The notes beneath the pieces are model-generated. The model was given only the letters and a program-made list of their open reading frames with translations. It was not told the DNA's origin and did not search any database. A DNA stretch of 64,000 nt from Cyanobium sp. CZS48M (lineage in GTDB: Bacteria > Cyanobacteriota > Cyanobacteriia > PCC-6307 > Cyanobiaceae), in contig JAUCZK010000020.1 of assembly GCA_030373145.1 (NCBI GenBank), forward strand, positions 34,033 to 98,032. Direction: 5' to 3'. A program made the translations under genes and the position numbers. Shown here piece by piece: positions 33,703-42,297 of the stretch. How positions within the stretch are numbered: the first letter of the stretch is position 1; every line of letters begins with the position of its first letter.

Positions 33703-34037
33703 ACGGCGAGGGGCGGCGGCCTCCAGAGATAGCGCCGCAGGGGCAGGCGGCCCTGTTCATCGACGGGAATGCCTTCACTGATCAGCAGCTCCCGCTGCAT
33801 CCAGTCGCTGCCTTCGCGGGAGAGGCTGAGGCTGATGCAGCCGCGGGCATTGACGATCCGGTGCCAGGGCACCTCCGAGGGCAGGGAGAGGCGCCGCAGG
33901 GCCCAGCCCACCTGACGGGCGCAGCCATAGGCACCAATCCACTCGGCGATCTGGCCGTAGGTGGCGAGCCGGCCGGCGGGCACCAGGGCCACGGCTGCCC
34001 ACACCCGCTGATCAAAGCCCGGGGAGGCATCAACCAT
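33699..34037 (-). CDS. alkyltransferase-like protein (ATL) of the MGMT family
   Basis: 112 residues from ATG 34037 (GTG 34040 is possible). The fold matches the DNA-binding domain of O6-alkylguanine-DNA alkyltransferases, including VPAGRLATYGQIAEWIG and ARQVGWALRRL. The active site reads PWHRIVNARG where true repair enzymes have PCHRV, so the acceptor cysteine is tryptophan. That is the definition of ATL proteins, which bind O6-alkylguanine and hand it to nucleotide excision repair rather than repair it themselves. It is co-transcribed with rsmB. Confidence 0.88.
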   Translation of the reverse strand: MVDASPGFDQRVWAAVALVPAGRLATYGQIAEWIGAYGCARQVGWALRRLSLPSEVPWHRIVNARGCISLSLSREGSDWMQRELLISEGIPVDEQGRLPLRRYLWRPPPLAV

Positions 34038-34166
34038 GACAAGGGCTGACCGGGGTGAGCGACGGGAAGATCCTGTCATCAGCAGCGGCGGGCGGACGGT
34101 TGGTGCGTACGGCCGGCGGCCATAGAACGAAGGTCAAGCGTTCTTCAGCCCCCACGGGCCACCACG

Positions 34167-35309
34167 ATGCAGAGCAACAGCAGGATCCGCCGCAGTGCCT
34201 GGGGGCTGAAGTTGGGGGCCGCCGGCCTGGCCTTCGCACTCTCGGGCTGCGGCCTGACGCGCGCCACCGCCGAAGTGCCGGCCAACCGGGCCGCGGCCGC
34301 CACGCTGCCGGCGCCCGCCGCGAAAGCCGCGACTGGGGCGATTGAACCCAGCTCCTGCGCCGCGGGCCGCCAGAGCGCCGAGGAGGTGTTCCGCTCGGCG
34401 CGGGAGGGGGTGGCGGTGGTGTCGAGCGGCAACAGCCTGGGCAGTGCCTTCGTGGTGGCCCAGCAGGACGGCATGACCTACCTGGCCACCAATGCCCATG
34501 TGGTGGAGGGCAGCGAGGTGGTGCGGCTGAAGTGGGTGGATGGCAGCAGCGACCGGGCGCAGGTGGTGGCGCGCGGATCGGGCGACGCGCCCACCAGCGA
34601 CCTAGCGCTGCTGGCGGTGGAGGGCCAGCGCGGCAAGGTGCTGCGCATGCGCGATCAGACCTCGGCGGTGGGCCAGGAGGTGTTCGTGATCGGCGCCCCG
34701 AAGGGGCTGGAATTCAGCCTCAGCCGTGGGGTGGTGAGCAGCCTGCGCGGCAATGAGCAGATCCTGCAGATCGATGCGGCGGTGAACCCGGGCAATTCCG
34801 GCGGCCCGGTGCTGGATGCGGGCAACTGCGTGGCGGGCATCGCCACCTTCAAATACGGCGACAGCGAGGGGTTGAACTTCGCGGTGTCATCGAAGGTGGT
34901 GCGCGAGTTCCTGGCGGAGCTGCCAACTGGAAGCACCGCTGGCCAGCCTGCAGCGGAGCCTCCAGGCCAACGCCAGGCGAGGCGCCCACGCCAGCCTGAA
35001 ATCGCCCGCGGCGACGACACCCTGTGCCTGTTCCGCGCCTCCGGCGGCGAGGAGGAGCAGATCCCCTGCCGCATCAGCCAGGTGAACGCCCGCAATGGCG
35101 GCACCCTCTACGACCTGGCCTGGGCTGATGGCTCCCGCAACGCCTACGCCTTCTTCCGTGATGGGCGGGTGGCGATCCGCGCCGACGACGGCAGCGGCCG
35201 GGCCCAAAGCGACCAGGGCACCTTCCGCCGCTTCGAGGAGGGCGTGGCGGTGCGCAGCAGTGGCGACAGCCTCGCCTTCATCCCCGGGCTGGATCCGGTG
35301 CTGAACTGA
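34167..35309 (+). CDS. lipoprotein trypsin-like (S1C) serine protease
   Basis: 380 residues. A signal peptide ending LSGC supplies the lipobox cysteine, so the protein should be a membrane-anchored lipoprotein. The protease domain has the full triad: His in YLATNAHVVEG, Asp in TSDLALLAV, and Ser in NPGNSGGPVLD. There is no PDZ domain of the usual HtrA kind; instead a Pro/Arg linker leads to a 90-residue C-terminal part (TLCLFRASGGEEEQIPC, then YDLAWADGSRNAYAFF) of unknown fold. A role in periplasmic protein quality control is inferred. Confidence 0.88.
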   Translation: MQSNSRIRRSAWGLKLGAAGLAFALSGCGLTRATAEVPANRAAAATLPAPAAKAATGAIEPSSCAAGRQSAEEVFRSAREGVAVVSSGNSLGSAFVVAQQDGMTYLATNAHVVEGSEVVRLKWVDGSSDRAQVVARGSGDAPTSDLALLAVEGQRGKVLRMRDQTSAVGQEVFVIGAPKGLEFSLSRGVVSSLRGNEQILQIDAAVNPGNSGGPVLDAGNCVAGIATFKYGDSEGLNFAVSSKVVREFLAELPTGSTAGQPAAEPPGQRQARRPRQPEIARGDDTLCLFRASGGEEEQIPCRISQVNARNGGTLYDLAWADGSRNAYAFFRDGRVAIRADDGSGRAQSDQGTFRRFEEGVAVRSSGDSLAFIPGLDPVLN

Positions 35310-35329
35310 GCGCAGCCCGCGCCACGCCC

Positions 35330-36019
35330 ATGCCCCTGCTGCCCCGCCGCTTCGAGCGGATCCGCGCCGTGCTTGACCGGCGCATGGCCGATCTCACCGT
35401 GGTGCTGGAGGCGGTGGACAAGCCCCACAACCTCTCGGCGATCCTGCGCAGCTGCGATGCGGTGGGGGTGCTGGAGGCCCATGTGGTCAGCCTGAAGGGC
35501 CGGCCGCGCACGTTCAACAGCACCGCCCAGGGCAGCCAGAAGTGGGTGCCGCTGCGCCCGTACGACCGGGTGGAGGAGGTGCTGGGGCAGCTCAAGCAGC
35601 AGGGCTTCCGGCTCTACGGCACCCAGCTGGGCACCAACGCCTTGGATTACCGCCAGTGCGACTTTCGTGGCCCCACCGCCTTCCTGCTGGGGGCGGAGAA
35701 GTGGGGCCTGAGCGAAGCGGCGGCGGCGATGGTGGATCAGCCGCTGTTCATCCCCACCGGCGGCATGGTGCAGTCGCTGAATGTGTCGGTGGCGGCGGCG
35801 GTGCTGCTGTTCGAAGCGCTGCGGCAGCGGCAGGCGGCGGGCCTGGTGCCCGAGACGGGCGAAGGACTGCCGGCAGGAGCACGCCAGGGACTGCTGTTCG
35901 AGTGGGCCTACCCCCAGGTGGCGGAGTGGTGCCGCCGCCAGGGGCGCCCCTACCCCGCGCTCACGGCAGACGGTGAGATCAGCGAAGAGCTGCCCCGCAC
36001 GCTGAAGCTGCGCTACTGA
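35330..36019 (+). CDS. trmH: tRNA (guanosine-18-2'-O)-methyltransferase
   Basis: 229 residues of the SpoU/TrmH family. Motif 1 is NLSAILRSCDAVGVLEAHVV, motif 2 AFLLGAEKWGLSE, motif 3 IPTGGMVQSLNVSVAAAVLL; these form the trefoil-knot SAM site. The N-terminal helix ([13 protein letters not shown]) and extended C-terminus match TrmH, which methylates Gm18 in the tRNA D loop. The ATG lies 20 bp after the protease stop. Confidence 0.92.
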   Translation: MPLLPRRFERIRAVLDRRMADLTVVLEAVDKPHNLSAILRSCDAVGVLEAHVVSLKGRPRTFNSTAQGSQKWVPLRPYDRVEEVLGQLKQQGFRLYGTQLGTNALDYRQCDFRGPTAFLLGAEKWGLSEAAAAMVDQPLFIPTGGMVQSLNVSVAAAVLLFEALRQRQAAGLVPETGEGLPAGARQGLLFEWAYPQVAEWCRRQGRPYPALTADGEISEELPRTLKLRY

Positions 36020-36061
36020 AGCCTGCCTGCGCCCCGCAGCCGACCGCCCAACCGATGGGTC

Positions 36062-36322
36062 TCAGAGGAAGGGGATGAGCACGTCGTCGCGATTGGGCAG
36101 CGGCGGCGGCGCCTGGCCGCTGTGGGCCCGGGGCAACCACAGGGCCACGCTCACCCCGATGATCTCCAGCAGCAGGGGCCGCGCCACGAACACCACCACC
36201 GCCAGGCCGCCGATGGCGATCAGCCGCTCCAGCAGCCCGATCACGTCGTCGCCATTGGACGTGCCCAGCAACCAGAGCAGCGCCGAGGCGGAGAGCAGCA
36301 GGAGAGTGACCCAGACGGGCAT
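36062..36322 (-). CDS. small two-helix membrane protein
   Basis: 86 residues from ATG 36322 (the frame extends back to a TTG at 36403, but that part is not hydrophobic or conserved-looking). Two membrane helices (VWVTLLLLSASALLWLLGT and a second beginning GGLAVVVFVARPLLL) flank a short charged loop, followed by a Pro-rich tail. Family not recognised. Stands alone, convergent with trmH. Confidence 0.5.
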   Translation of the reverse strand: MPVWVTLLLLSASALLWLLGTSNGDDVIGLLERLIAIGGLAVVVFVARPLLLEIIGVSVALWLPRAHSGQAPPPLPNRDDVLIPFL

Positions 36323-36765
36323 CGGCTCACAAGGCACACCACCACACTGTTGTACTCGGCATGGGCGGCCTGAATCTGTGAGATTTGAGCGAAGCGGCGT
36401 CAATCCATCAACCGTGCAGCCTCAGGCGCCAAGGCCAGTGCAAGGGCTGAGCTGAGGCAGCTCACAACACCGGAGCGCAGCCAGGGGACGGCCAGACGTC
36501 GAAAAGAGAATCATTTTCCTGATAAAGTACTAAAAAATAGTCAAAAGTTTACTTAAGAATGCCTGGTGATTTTGCTTTGTTTTCCGTAAGTTTCCAGTAG
36601 ACGGTCTCGGTCCATCCAAGGGGCCCCACGGCCAATCAGGCTGCTGTGAGCGGAGTTTGCCATGCGCTCGTGGGCTGAAATCCCTCAATTGATCAGGCGC
36701 AGCCCAACCGTCCATACCCGGCCAAGAGGGGAACGCTGATGGACGTCAACTTGAGACCTCTCGCC
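36323..36765. other. AT-rich non-coding stretch upstream of the pilin gene
   Basis: No gene supported. From about 36500 to 36600 the base composition drops sharply in GC (runs such as TACTAAAAAATAG and TTTTGCTTTGTTTTCC) compared with the GC-rich flanks. It lies directly upstream of the pilin gene and probably carries its promoter; specific boxes cannot be assigned with confidence. Confidence 0.5.
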
Positions 36766-37209
36766 ATGCGCACCCACACGAGCCTCGCCATCCTTCGTCA
36801 ACTCAAGCAACGCCGGGCCAGTTCCAACCCGCTCACCAAGGGATTCACCTTGGTGGAGCTGATGATTGTTGTTGCCGTTATCGGCATTCTCTCCGCTGTG
36901 GCGCTCCCGCAGTACCTGCAAGCCCGCAATGCAGCCCAGGCGGGAGCAGCCATTGGCGAAGCCCTAGGCCTGGCCAAGGAATGTGCGACCTTCGCCGCGT
37001 CAGACATTGGCGGCGTACCCACTCCACCAGCTGCTGCTGGGGTTGCCAATCCAATACCCTGTGATGCGTCTACCGGTGGCACTTACACAGCCCAGTGGAC
37101 AGCAGGGCCGGTGGGACTTCGCTGTCTCGCTGAAACTTCAACAGCAGCAAACAGCACTGCCACAATCACGATCGATGGGAATGGGACTATTGCCTGTGCC
37201 CTCACCTGA
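36766..37209 (+). CDS. type IV pilin-like protein (PilA family)
   Basis: 147 residues from ATG 36766; a longer frame from 36739 is possible. The leader is basic and ends at the prepilin peptidase site: Gly-Phe with FTLVELMIVVAVIGILSAVA after it, the conserved N-terminal alpha helix with Glu5. The globular part is small and Thr/Ala-rich with three cysteines able to pair (KECATF, IPCDAS, LRCLAE, ACALT). Major pilins or pseudopilins of this type drive twitching or DNA uptake. No other pil genes adjoin, but a minor-pilin operon lies 3 kb away. Confidence 0.88.
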   Translation: MRTHTSLAILRQLKQRRASSNPLTKGFTLVELMIVVAVIGILSAVALPQYLQARNAAQAGAAIGEALGLAKECATFAASDIGGVPTPPAAAGVANPIPCDASTGGTYTAQWTAGPVGLRCLAETSTAANSTATITIDGNGTIACALT

Positions 37210-37278
37210 CAGCCAGCAAGCCGTCGCGGCATCACTAGACGGACTGGCTTAATTGCCGAGAGGAGGTGGGGGACTTCA

Positions 37279-38160
37279 TCAACTTCCGCGTCCCCCATCT
37301 CCCCCGCTCACCCAGGCCTCCAGACCTTCCCCCAGGAAGGAGAGCCCCAGCACCAGCACGAACATGGCCAGGCCGGGGTAGAGGGCGGTCCACCAGATGC
37401 CGGTGGGCAGGGCGGTGAGGGCCTGCTGGAGGTCGCCGCCCCATTCGGGAATGGTTTCCGGCAGGCCGAGGCCGAGGAAGCCCAGGCCGCCCAGCACCAG
37501 CACGGCATCGGCAGCGTTGAGGGTGAGCAGCACCGGCACCGAGGTGATGACATTGCGGAACAGATAGCGGCGCAGGATCCAGACCGGACCGGCGCCCAGG
37601 GTGCGGGCGGCCTCCACGTAGAGCTCGGCCTTCACCTGGGCCGTCTGGTTGCGCACCACCCGGAAATACTGGGGGATGTAAACCACGCACAGGGCAGCCG
37701 CCGCATTGGGCAGGCCCCGGCCCAACAGGAAGGCCAGCACCACCGAGAGCAGCAGCACCGGCAGGGTGTAAAGCGTGTCCATCAGCAGCACCAGCACCCG
37801 GTCGAACCAGCCGCCCAGGTAGCCGCTGAGCATGCCCAGGGGCACGCCGATCACCAGGGCCACCACAAGCGCCAGCAGCACCACCTGCAGCGCCACCGCA
37901 GCGCCGGAGAGGGTCCGCACGCAGACGTCGCGCCCGAGCCTGTCGGTGCCGCACCAGTGCTGCAGCGATGGCGTGGCGTAGACGGGATTGTCGAGGCCGG
38001 CATTGGGATCCGCCAGCAGCCCCAGGTGGATCAGCAGCGGCGTCAGCAGGGCGATCAGCCCGTACACCAGCACGATCACCAGGCCCCAGCGGGCCATGCG
38101 CCCGGAGAGGTCGCGGGGCCGCCAGCGGCGCAACAGCCCGGTGCTCAGCTGGGTGGTCAT
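37279..38160 (-). CDS. ABC-type peptide/nickel permease (DppC family)
   Basis: 293 residues from ATG 38160. It shows six hydrophobic helices, the N-terminal TDRLGRDV motif of the OppC/DppC group, and the binding-protein-dependent transport signature in EAARTLGAGPVWILRRYLF, the loop that contacts the ATPase. It would form a heterodimeric channel with a DppB-like partner, which is absent here, so the rest of the transporter lies elsewhere. Substrate (peptides, nickel or other) unknown. Longer frames upstream of 38160 are Pro/Gln-rich and not conserved. Confidence 0.88.
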   Translation of the reverse strand: MTTQLSTGLLRRWRPRDLSGRMARWGLVIVLVYGLIALLTPLLIHLGLLADPNAGLDNPVYATPSLQHWCGTDRLGRDVCVRTLSGAAVALQVVLLALVVALVIGVPLGMLSGYLGGWFDRVLVLLMDTLYTLPVLLLSVVLAFLLGRGLPNAAAALCVVYIPQYFRVVRNQTAQVKAELYVEAARTLGAGPVWILRRYLFRNVITSVPVLLTLNAADAVLVLGGLGFLGLGLPETIPEWGGDLQQALTALPTGIWWTALYPGLAMFVLVLGLSFLGEGLEAWVSGGDGGRGS

Positions 38161-38479
38161 CGGGCGGCGGTCTGGGGCAAGCCCAGTCTGGGGCAGGGAC
38201 AGGGGCAGGGGCTGGGGCTGGGAGCTGAACCCTGATTCCTCTCGGCCGAGCAGCCGCTGAAAGGAACCGAGACATGCCATGGTCTCAGCTGAGGAGCTTC
38301 AACCGCATCGCCTTGCAAGCCCCTCTTTCAGACGTGGTTCTTGGCCTACCTGCCTCTAATTTGAATGGTGCGTGCCACTGTTGCACTCGAACGAAAAAGG
38401 GCAAAGGCCAGCCAGGCTACGGATAAAGCCTCAACCTGTGACGTACCCAGGCATTCTGGAAGCAACCTAAAGAAGCTCC
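38161..38479. other. non-coding stretch between the permease and a response-regulator stub
   Basis: No supported gene. The minus-strand permease frame stays open to 38280 but the sequence is low-complexity (Leu/Pro/Gln). The remainder probably holds the two divergent promoters. Confidence 0.4.
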
Positions 38480-38626
38480 ATGCCCGACCAATACAAGGTG
38501 CTGATCGTTGACGACGACCCCGAGCTGCGCCGGTTTCTCGCCGGTGAATTGGCGGTGGAAAACTATGTGGTGGAAGCAGTGGGCACAGGCCAGCAGGCAC
38601 TGATCCGGCTGCGCGATTCCGCCTGA
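38480..38626 (+). pseudogene. response-regulator receiver domain, truncated
   Basis: ATG 38480 starts VLIVDDDPELRRFLAGEL followed by a helix and AVGTGQQALIRLRDSA, the first 48 residues of a receiver domain with the acidic triad Asp residues. The phosphorylated aspartate strand that should follow is missing: the frame stops at TGA 38624, seven bases before the IS5-family element, and no continuation is found beyond that element's right end. This looks like a gene cut by the insertion with loss of its 3' part. Confidence 0.75.
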
Positions 38627-38632
38627 GGCCTA

Positions 38633-39851
38633 GGGAGACTCTGGAAAAGCCACCCCGTTCACGGGACAATGACATTGTGATCGCAGGAAGGGGCTTGGTC
38701 CATGGGCGGCAAGCAGCTTAGCTTTGGTGATTACGAGCAAGCTACGGCCAAGAAGCGCACCAAGCGTGAGAAGTTTCTGGCAGAGATGGAGGCGGCTGTG
38801 CCCTGGAAGGCGCTCATTGATCTGATCGAACCTCACTACCCCAAAACCAGCTCCAAAGGAGGACGCCCGGCCTATCCGCTGGCCACCATGCTGCGAATCC
38901 ACCTGATGCAGCAGTGGTATTCACTCAGTGATCCAGCGATGGAGGATGCCCTTATTGAGGTGCCCACGATGAGGCGCTTTGCCGGCATCGACCTCGTCAG
39001 CGAGCGGATCCCGGATGAGACCACCATCCTGGCGTTTCGGCACTTGCTGGAGAAGCACAATCTGGGCGAACAGATCTTTGCGGTGGTGAAAGCCCATCTC
39101 AAGGAGCGGGGCATGGCCATGAAGCAGGGAACGATCATTGATGCCACCTTGATCGCGGCTCCCAGCTCAACCAAGAACAAGGCTGGGGAGCGAGATCCGG
39201 AGATGCACCAGACCAAGAAGGGCAACCAGTGGTACTTCGGGATGAAAGTCCAAATTGGCGTCGACAAAGACTCAGGCCTCATCCATTCGGTGGAGACCAC
39301 CGCTGCCAATGTGCATGACCTCACCCCAGCCGCTGATCTCCTGCACGGAGAGGAGACTGTGGTCTATGCGGATGCCGGCTACAAGGGGATCGAGAAGCGA
39401 GCCGAGATGCAAGGGAAGGGGATTGGCTTTCGCGTTGCCATGCGGCCCGGAAAGCGCAGGGCTCTGCCGGACACACCGGAGGGTCGACTGGATGATCTGG
39501 TCGAAACGGCCAAAGCACATGTCCGCGCCAAGGGCGAACATCCGTTCCGGGTGATCAAGCAGCAGTTCGGCTTTCAGAAGACACGGTTGCGGGGCATGAT
39601 CAAAAACCGCTGCAAGGTGTACGTGCTGGCAGCCCTCTCAAACCTATTCATGGCACGTCGTCGGTTGTTATGCAGCGCGTGATCGGGGGAGTAGTGTGCC
39701 CATAGAAGGCAAAATGCCCCCAGATGGGAAAGATTGAGCTTCCAAGAAGGTGAAATCAGGCCGATCAATTTTAGATTCGCCTGGAAACTGTTCATCTCGA
39801 ACAAGTCGCAACCTCAGGCTCTCTTTGAGGGCTCGTTGCCCAGAGGTTCCC
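38633..39851 (+). mobile_element. IS5-family insertion sequence
   Basis: About 1.2 kb around one transposase gene. Imperfect terminal inverted repeats GGGAGACTCTGG (38633 on) and GGGAACCTCTGG (inverted, ending at 39851) match at 10 of 12 positions. IS5 elements duplicate 3-4 bp (often CTAG); the flank CCTA left and AAGG right do not give a clean match. The right-hand non-coding part is AT-richer than the genome. Confidence 0.65.
38702..39682 (+). CDS. IS5-family transposase
   Basis: 326 residues from ATG 38702. An N-terminal helix-rich domain (YPLATMLRIHLMQQWYSLSD) precedes the DDE core: IIDATLIAAPSS (first Asp), VYADAGYKGI (second Asp) and a C-terminal Glu in the RVIKQQFGFQKTRLRG segment, the YREK-like motif of IS5. 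The frame is complete, so the element may be active. Confidence 0.93.
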   Translation: MGGKQLSFGDYEQATAKKRTKREKFLAEMEAAVPWKALIDLIEPHYPKTSSKGGRPAYPLATMLRIHLMQQWYSLSDPAMEDALIEVPTMRRFAGIDLVSERIPDETTILAFRHLLEKHNLGEQIFAVVKAHLKERGMAMKQGTIIDATLIAAPSSTKNKAGERDPEMHQTKKGNQWYFGMKVQIGVDKDSGLIHSVETTAANVHDLTPAADLLHGEETVVYADAGYKGIEKRAEMQGKGIGFRVAMRPGKRRALPDTPEGRLDDLVETAKAHVRAKGEHPFRVIKQQFGFQKTRLRGMIKNRCKVYVLAALSNLFMARRRLLCSA

Positions 39852-40156
39852 AAGGCGCATTCCCCTTGCTGCTCTAACAATTTTAGATGAGCATTGCTGG
39901 AATTCAACCGGCACGCATAGCAGCAGCTTGTTGTCACTCTAAAGCTATCCCTGCGAATTCATGATCACTGCTTACGAATCGGGCAATCCCAAGCCGCTAG
40001 CAAGATCGATGCACGACGCTGGGCTAAGCAAGGCCATGCAAAATGGATGAAATAGCCCTCAAAATATCAAAATTGCATGAGCCGGTCTTGATCGTGAAAA
40101 TGTATTCAGAATAGTTTACCATCATCCTCGCAACCCATTCTGAGTGACGCGAATCC
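39852..40156. other. AT-rich gene-free stretch after the IS5 element
   Basis: No gene supported. The base composition is clearly lower in GC than the flanking coding DNA, and no frame shows coding character; it may be remnant DNA between the element and the minor-pilin operon's 3' end. Confidence 0.4.
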
Positions 40157-40819
40157 TTACCCTGCCCCAGCAACTCCTTCGCTGCGCACCCACTGAAGCG
40201 GGCCGCCGCCATCGCTGAAGCTCTGAACTATTCGCATGCTCACCAACTGGGTCGCCGGATCCAGGCAGGCAGAGAACGCTGCGTTTTCAGACTTATTCAA
40301 TACCCTGGCATCGTTCAAACCGCCGCAGGTTGCCCAGTTGGGGGGCTTCGCCGCCAGGCCATCCAGCACCACATGGCTCTGGGCTGTGGTGCCGGGGTTG
40401 ACGCGTCCCTCCAGTCCATAGGCAGGTCCGCAGCGCGCCAGCACCTGGCCGCGCCAGATCCCGCTCGGGGCTGCCCCAACGGAATAGGTGATCACCCCGT
40501 CGCCCCTCCTGATCTGCAGAACCACCTTGCGGCTGGACACTCCACAGTCGACGGAGAGGGGAGTGGCGGCATCCACCACCTCGCTGGCCCCCTCCAGATC
40601 AGCCCGGATCAGCGCAAGGGCCCGCCGCTGGTAGGCGCGCTCCCGCACCAGCCGGGAGAAGTTCTGTGCCGAGCGCCCCTCCCCCAGCAGCACCTGCACC
40701 ACCACGCCGCACACCATCAGGCCCAGGCCCATGGCCACCAGTAGCTCCACCAGGCCAAAGCCGGCACTGGCCGGGCTGCCCCTGGTCTGGGATCTGAGGA
40801 TCGGCGCTGTCTTCATCAC
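40157..40819 (-). CDS. minor pilin, PilW-like
   Basis: 220 residues, the last gene of a four-gene leftward operon. A 20-residue basic leader ends at Gly before FGLVELLVAMGLGLMVCGVV, the prepilin helix with Glu5. The rest is a soluble domain with several cysteines (CGVSSR, ARCGPAYG, WATCGGL) that could form disulphides, as in PilW-type tip pilins. The gap to the preceding gene is 19 bp. Confidence 0.75.
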   Translation of the reverse strand: MMKTAPILRSQTRGSPASAGFGLVELLVAMGLGLMVCGVVVQVLLGEGRSAQNFSRLVRERAYQRRALALIRADLEGASEVVDAATPLSVDCGVSSRKVVLQIRRGDGVITYSVGAAPSGIWRGQVLARCGPAYGLEGRVNPGTTAQSHVVLDGLAAKPPNWATCGGLNDARVLNKSENAAFSACLDPATQLVSMRIVQSFSDGGGPLQWVRSEGVAGAG

Positions 40820-40838
40820 GCTGGTGGCTTGCTGCGGC

Positions 40839-41375
40839 TCAGAGGGTTGGATCAGGGCGGCAGGAGTCGCTGTCAGGACGGCCCCCGGGCGCGCCGCCGT
40901 AGCGGCCGAGGCGCACCACCCCCAGCGGCGGGGCCATCACCAGACAACGGCGGAGCTCAGTGCCAGCGCTGGTGAGTACCACCGTGCCGCCATCCAGCAC
41001 CAGACCATTGCTGGTGAAGCGCAGGGTGTCGGGCAGGTTGTGGCTCAGCTGAATGGAGCCGCTCTCCACCCCCTCAACCAAGGGCATCGCCGCCCGCTCA
41101 CAGCCAGCCAGTGAGCCCTTCAACGGGTCCTGCCATCCCGCCGGCGTCAAGCTCAGGCCACAGGGTCGCCCCAGCTGCTCTGCCGCGGCACGACCACGCT
41201 CAAGGCCCAGCACCAGCCGCCGGGTGGCCACCTCCAACCGCTGTCTGGCCATCGATTCGGCACCCACATAGATCGCCAGCCCCGCGAGCAGCAAGAGCAC
41301 CGACACCCCCACCAGCATCTCGGTGAGCGAATAGCCCTGGGAGAAATCCCGGGAAATCGAGCGTGTTCTGTTCAT
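40839..41375 (-). CDS. minor pilin, GspH/FimU-like
   Basis: 178 residues. The prepilin motif is Gly followed by YSLTEMLVGVSVLLLLAGLA with Glu at position 5; the leader has three Arg residues. The soluble part has the GspH-like pattern of a short beta-rich domain (LVLGLERGRAAAEQLGRPC, then LRFTSNGLVLDGGTVVL). It overlaps the upstream gene by 4 bp (ATGA). Confidence 0.75.
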   Translation of the reverse strand: MNRTRSISRDFSQGYSLTEMLVGVSVLLLLAGLAIYVGAESMARQRLEVATRRLVLGLERGRAAAEQLGRPCGLSLTPAGWQDPLKGSLAGCERAAMPLVEGVESGSIQLSHNLPDTLRFTSNGLVLDGGTVVLTSAGTELRRCLVMAPPLGVVRLGRYGGAPGGRPDSDSCRPDPTL

Positions 41376-41797
41376 AGTCGGCAGACCCCATGGGCCGCCG
41401 GAGCAAACAGCCGCCGGCGCTCGATTCCCTCCCCTGAAGCTCTCAGCCAGAGGGCGACGGGCTCTTCCGCAGTGGTCAGAGCCAGGTCAGTGGCCAGGGT
41501 GATTTGTTCCGGCAGCTGGGAGCTGACGAGGGCCAGCTGTCCATCCATCCAAGCCACTGCGTCGCCACAGCTCATCGGCACCTCCACCCCCGCTTCCCGC
41601 GCCGACTTCACCTGTGCCGCGGCCGCCACCCGCAGTGCCCGCTCCCGCTTCAGCAACTCCATGTCGATGCGGTTCAACAACTCCTGGCGCTCCACGGCGC
41701 GGTGGTTCCAGGTCAGGGCAGATCCCCACAATTGCGCTGAGGAATTTGCCGCCAGGGCGAACACCAAAGTTGACACCAACACTTCAATCAGTGTCAT
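41372..41797 (-). CDS. minor pilin, PilV/GspI-like, without a leader peptide
   Basis: 141 residues. The protein begins directly Met-Thr-Leu-Ile-Glu-Val, i.e. at the position where mature pilins begin (FTLIEV), and no in-frame start exists upstream: a TGA lies in frame 19 codons before, with no start codon between. The rest of the helix and a small soluble domain with two cysteines follow. ATG overlaps the upstream stop as ATGA, so translation is coupled. Either the leader has been lost or a non-standard start is used. Confidence 0.65.
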   Translation of the reverse strand: MTLIEVLVSTLVFALAANSSAQLWGSALTWNHRAVERQELLNRIDMELLKRERALRVAAAAQVKSAREAGVEVPMSCGDAVAWMDGQLALVSSQLPEQITLATDLALTTAEEPVALWLRASGEGIERRRLFAPAAHGVCRL

Positions 41798-42297
41798 CGC
41801 CCAATCCCGCGCAGAGCCACAACATGCAGGGGCATTGGGGCTGCACCGGCCACTTCAAGGGCAAACAACCGCTGCACTTTCCCTTGGCTCAGTTCCAGAC
41901 GCAGCTCACCCGGATGGCCTGCAGAGCCGGGCACCCCTGGCGTCCATGAGACCAGCCGATAGGCGACCGCTTCCACCTGACCGTTCAGGACAGGCGCCGC
42001 GCTCAGTCCTACCGCGCAACCCTTGATGGGCGACTGCCAGGACCCCGAAGCCAGTGGCAACAGGCAGGCATGGGAGCCGCTGAGTCTTGCAGCCACCTGC
42101 TCCGCCGCCGAAACCAGGGAGTCGTCGAGCCTGCGCTGCTCCAGCTCCGCCGCCGCCAGCCGACTTCCCTGGAGCGCCATCGTCTGCATCGAGAGCGCAC
42201 TCAGCAGCAGCACCAGCGACACACCAAACGAGAGTGGCAGCAAAAACCCCGCTTCAGCCCCTCGGCTGGATACAGGCAGAACACGTGGCAGTGCCAT
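41794..42297 (-). CDS. minor pilin-like protein, PilX-type
   Basis: 167 residues, the first gene of the operon. After a basic start the segment EAGFLLPLSFGVSLVLLLSA is a pilin-like hydrophobic helix preceded by Glu-Ala-Gly, similar to PilX-type N-termini rather than classical FTLIE pilins. The remainder has Ala/Leu helices and two cysteines (HACLLP, IKGCAVG). In other bacteria PilX, PilV, FimU and PilW together prime pilus assembly; this gene set fits that grouping. Confidence 0.65.
   Translation of the reverse strand: MALPRVLPVSSRGAEAGFLLPLSFGVSLVLLLSALSMQTMALQGSRLAAAELEQRRLDDSLVSAAEQVAARLSGSHACLLPLASGSWQSPIKGCAVGLSAAPVLNGQVEAVAYRLVSWTPGVPGSAGHPGELRLELSQGKVQRLFALEVAGAAPMPLHVVALRGIGR

Noticed and set aside
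37235..38275. alternative frame across the DppC gene that might suggest a frameshift
   Set aside because: The permease motifs are continuous in the 37279-38160 frame; the other frame is Pro/Arg-rich noise.
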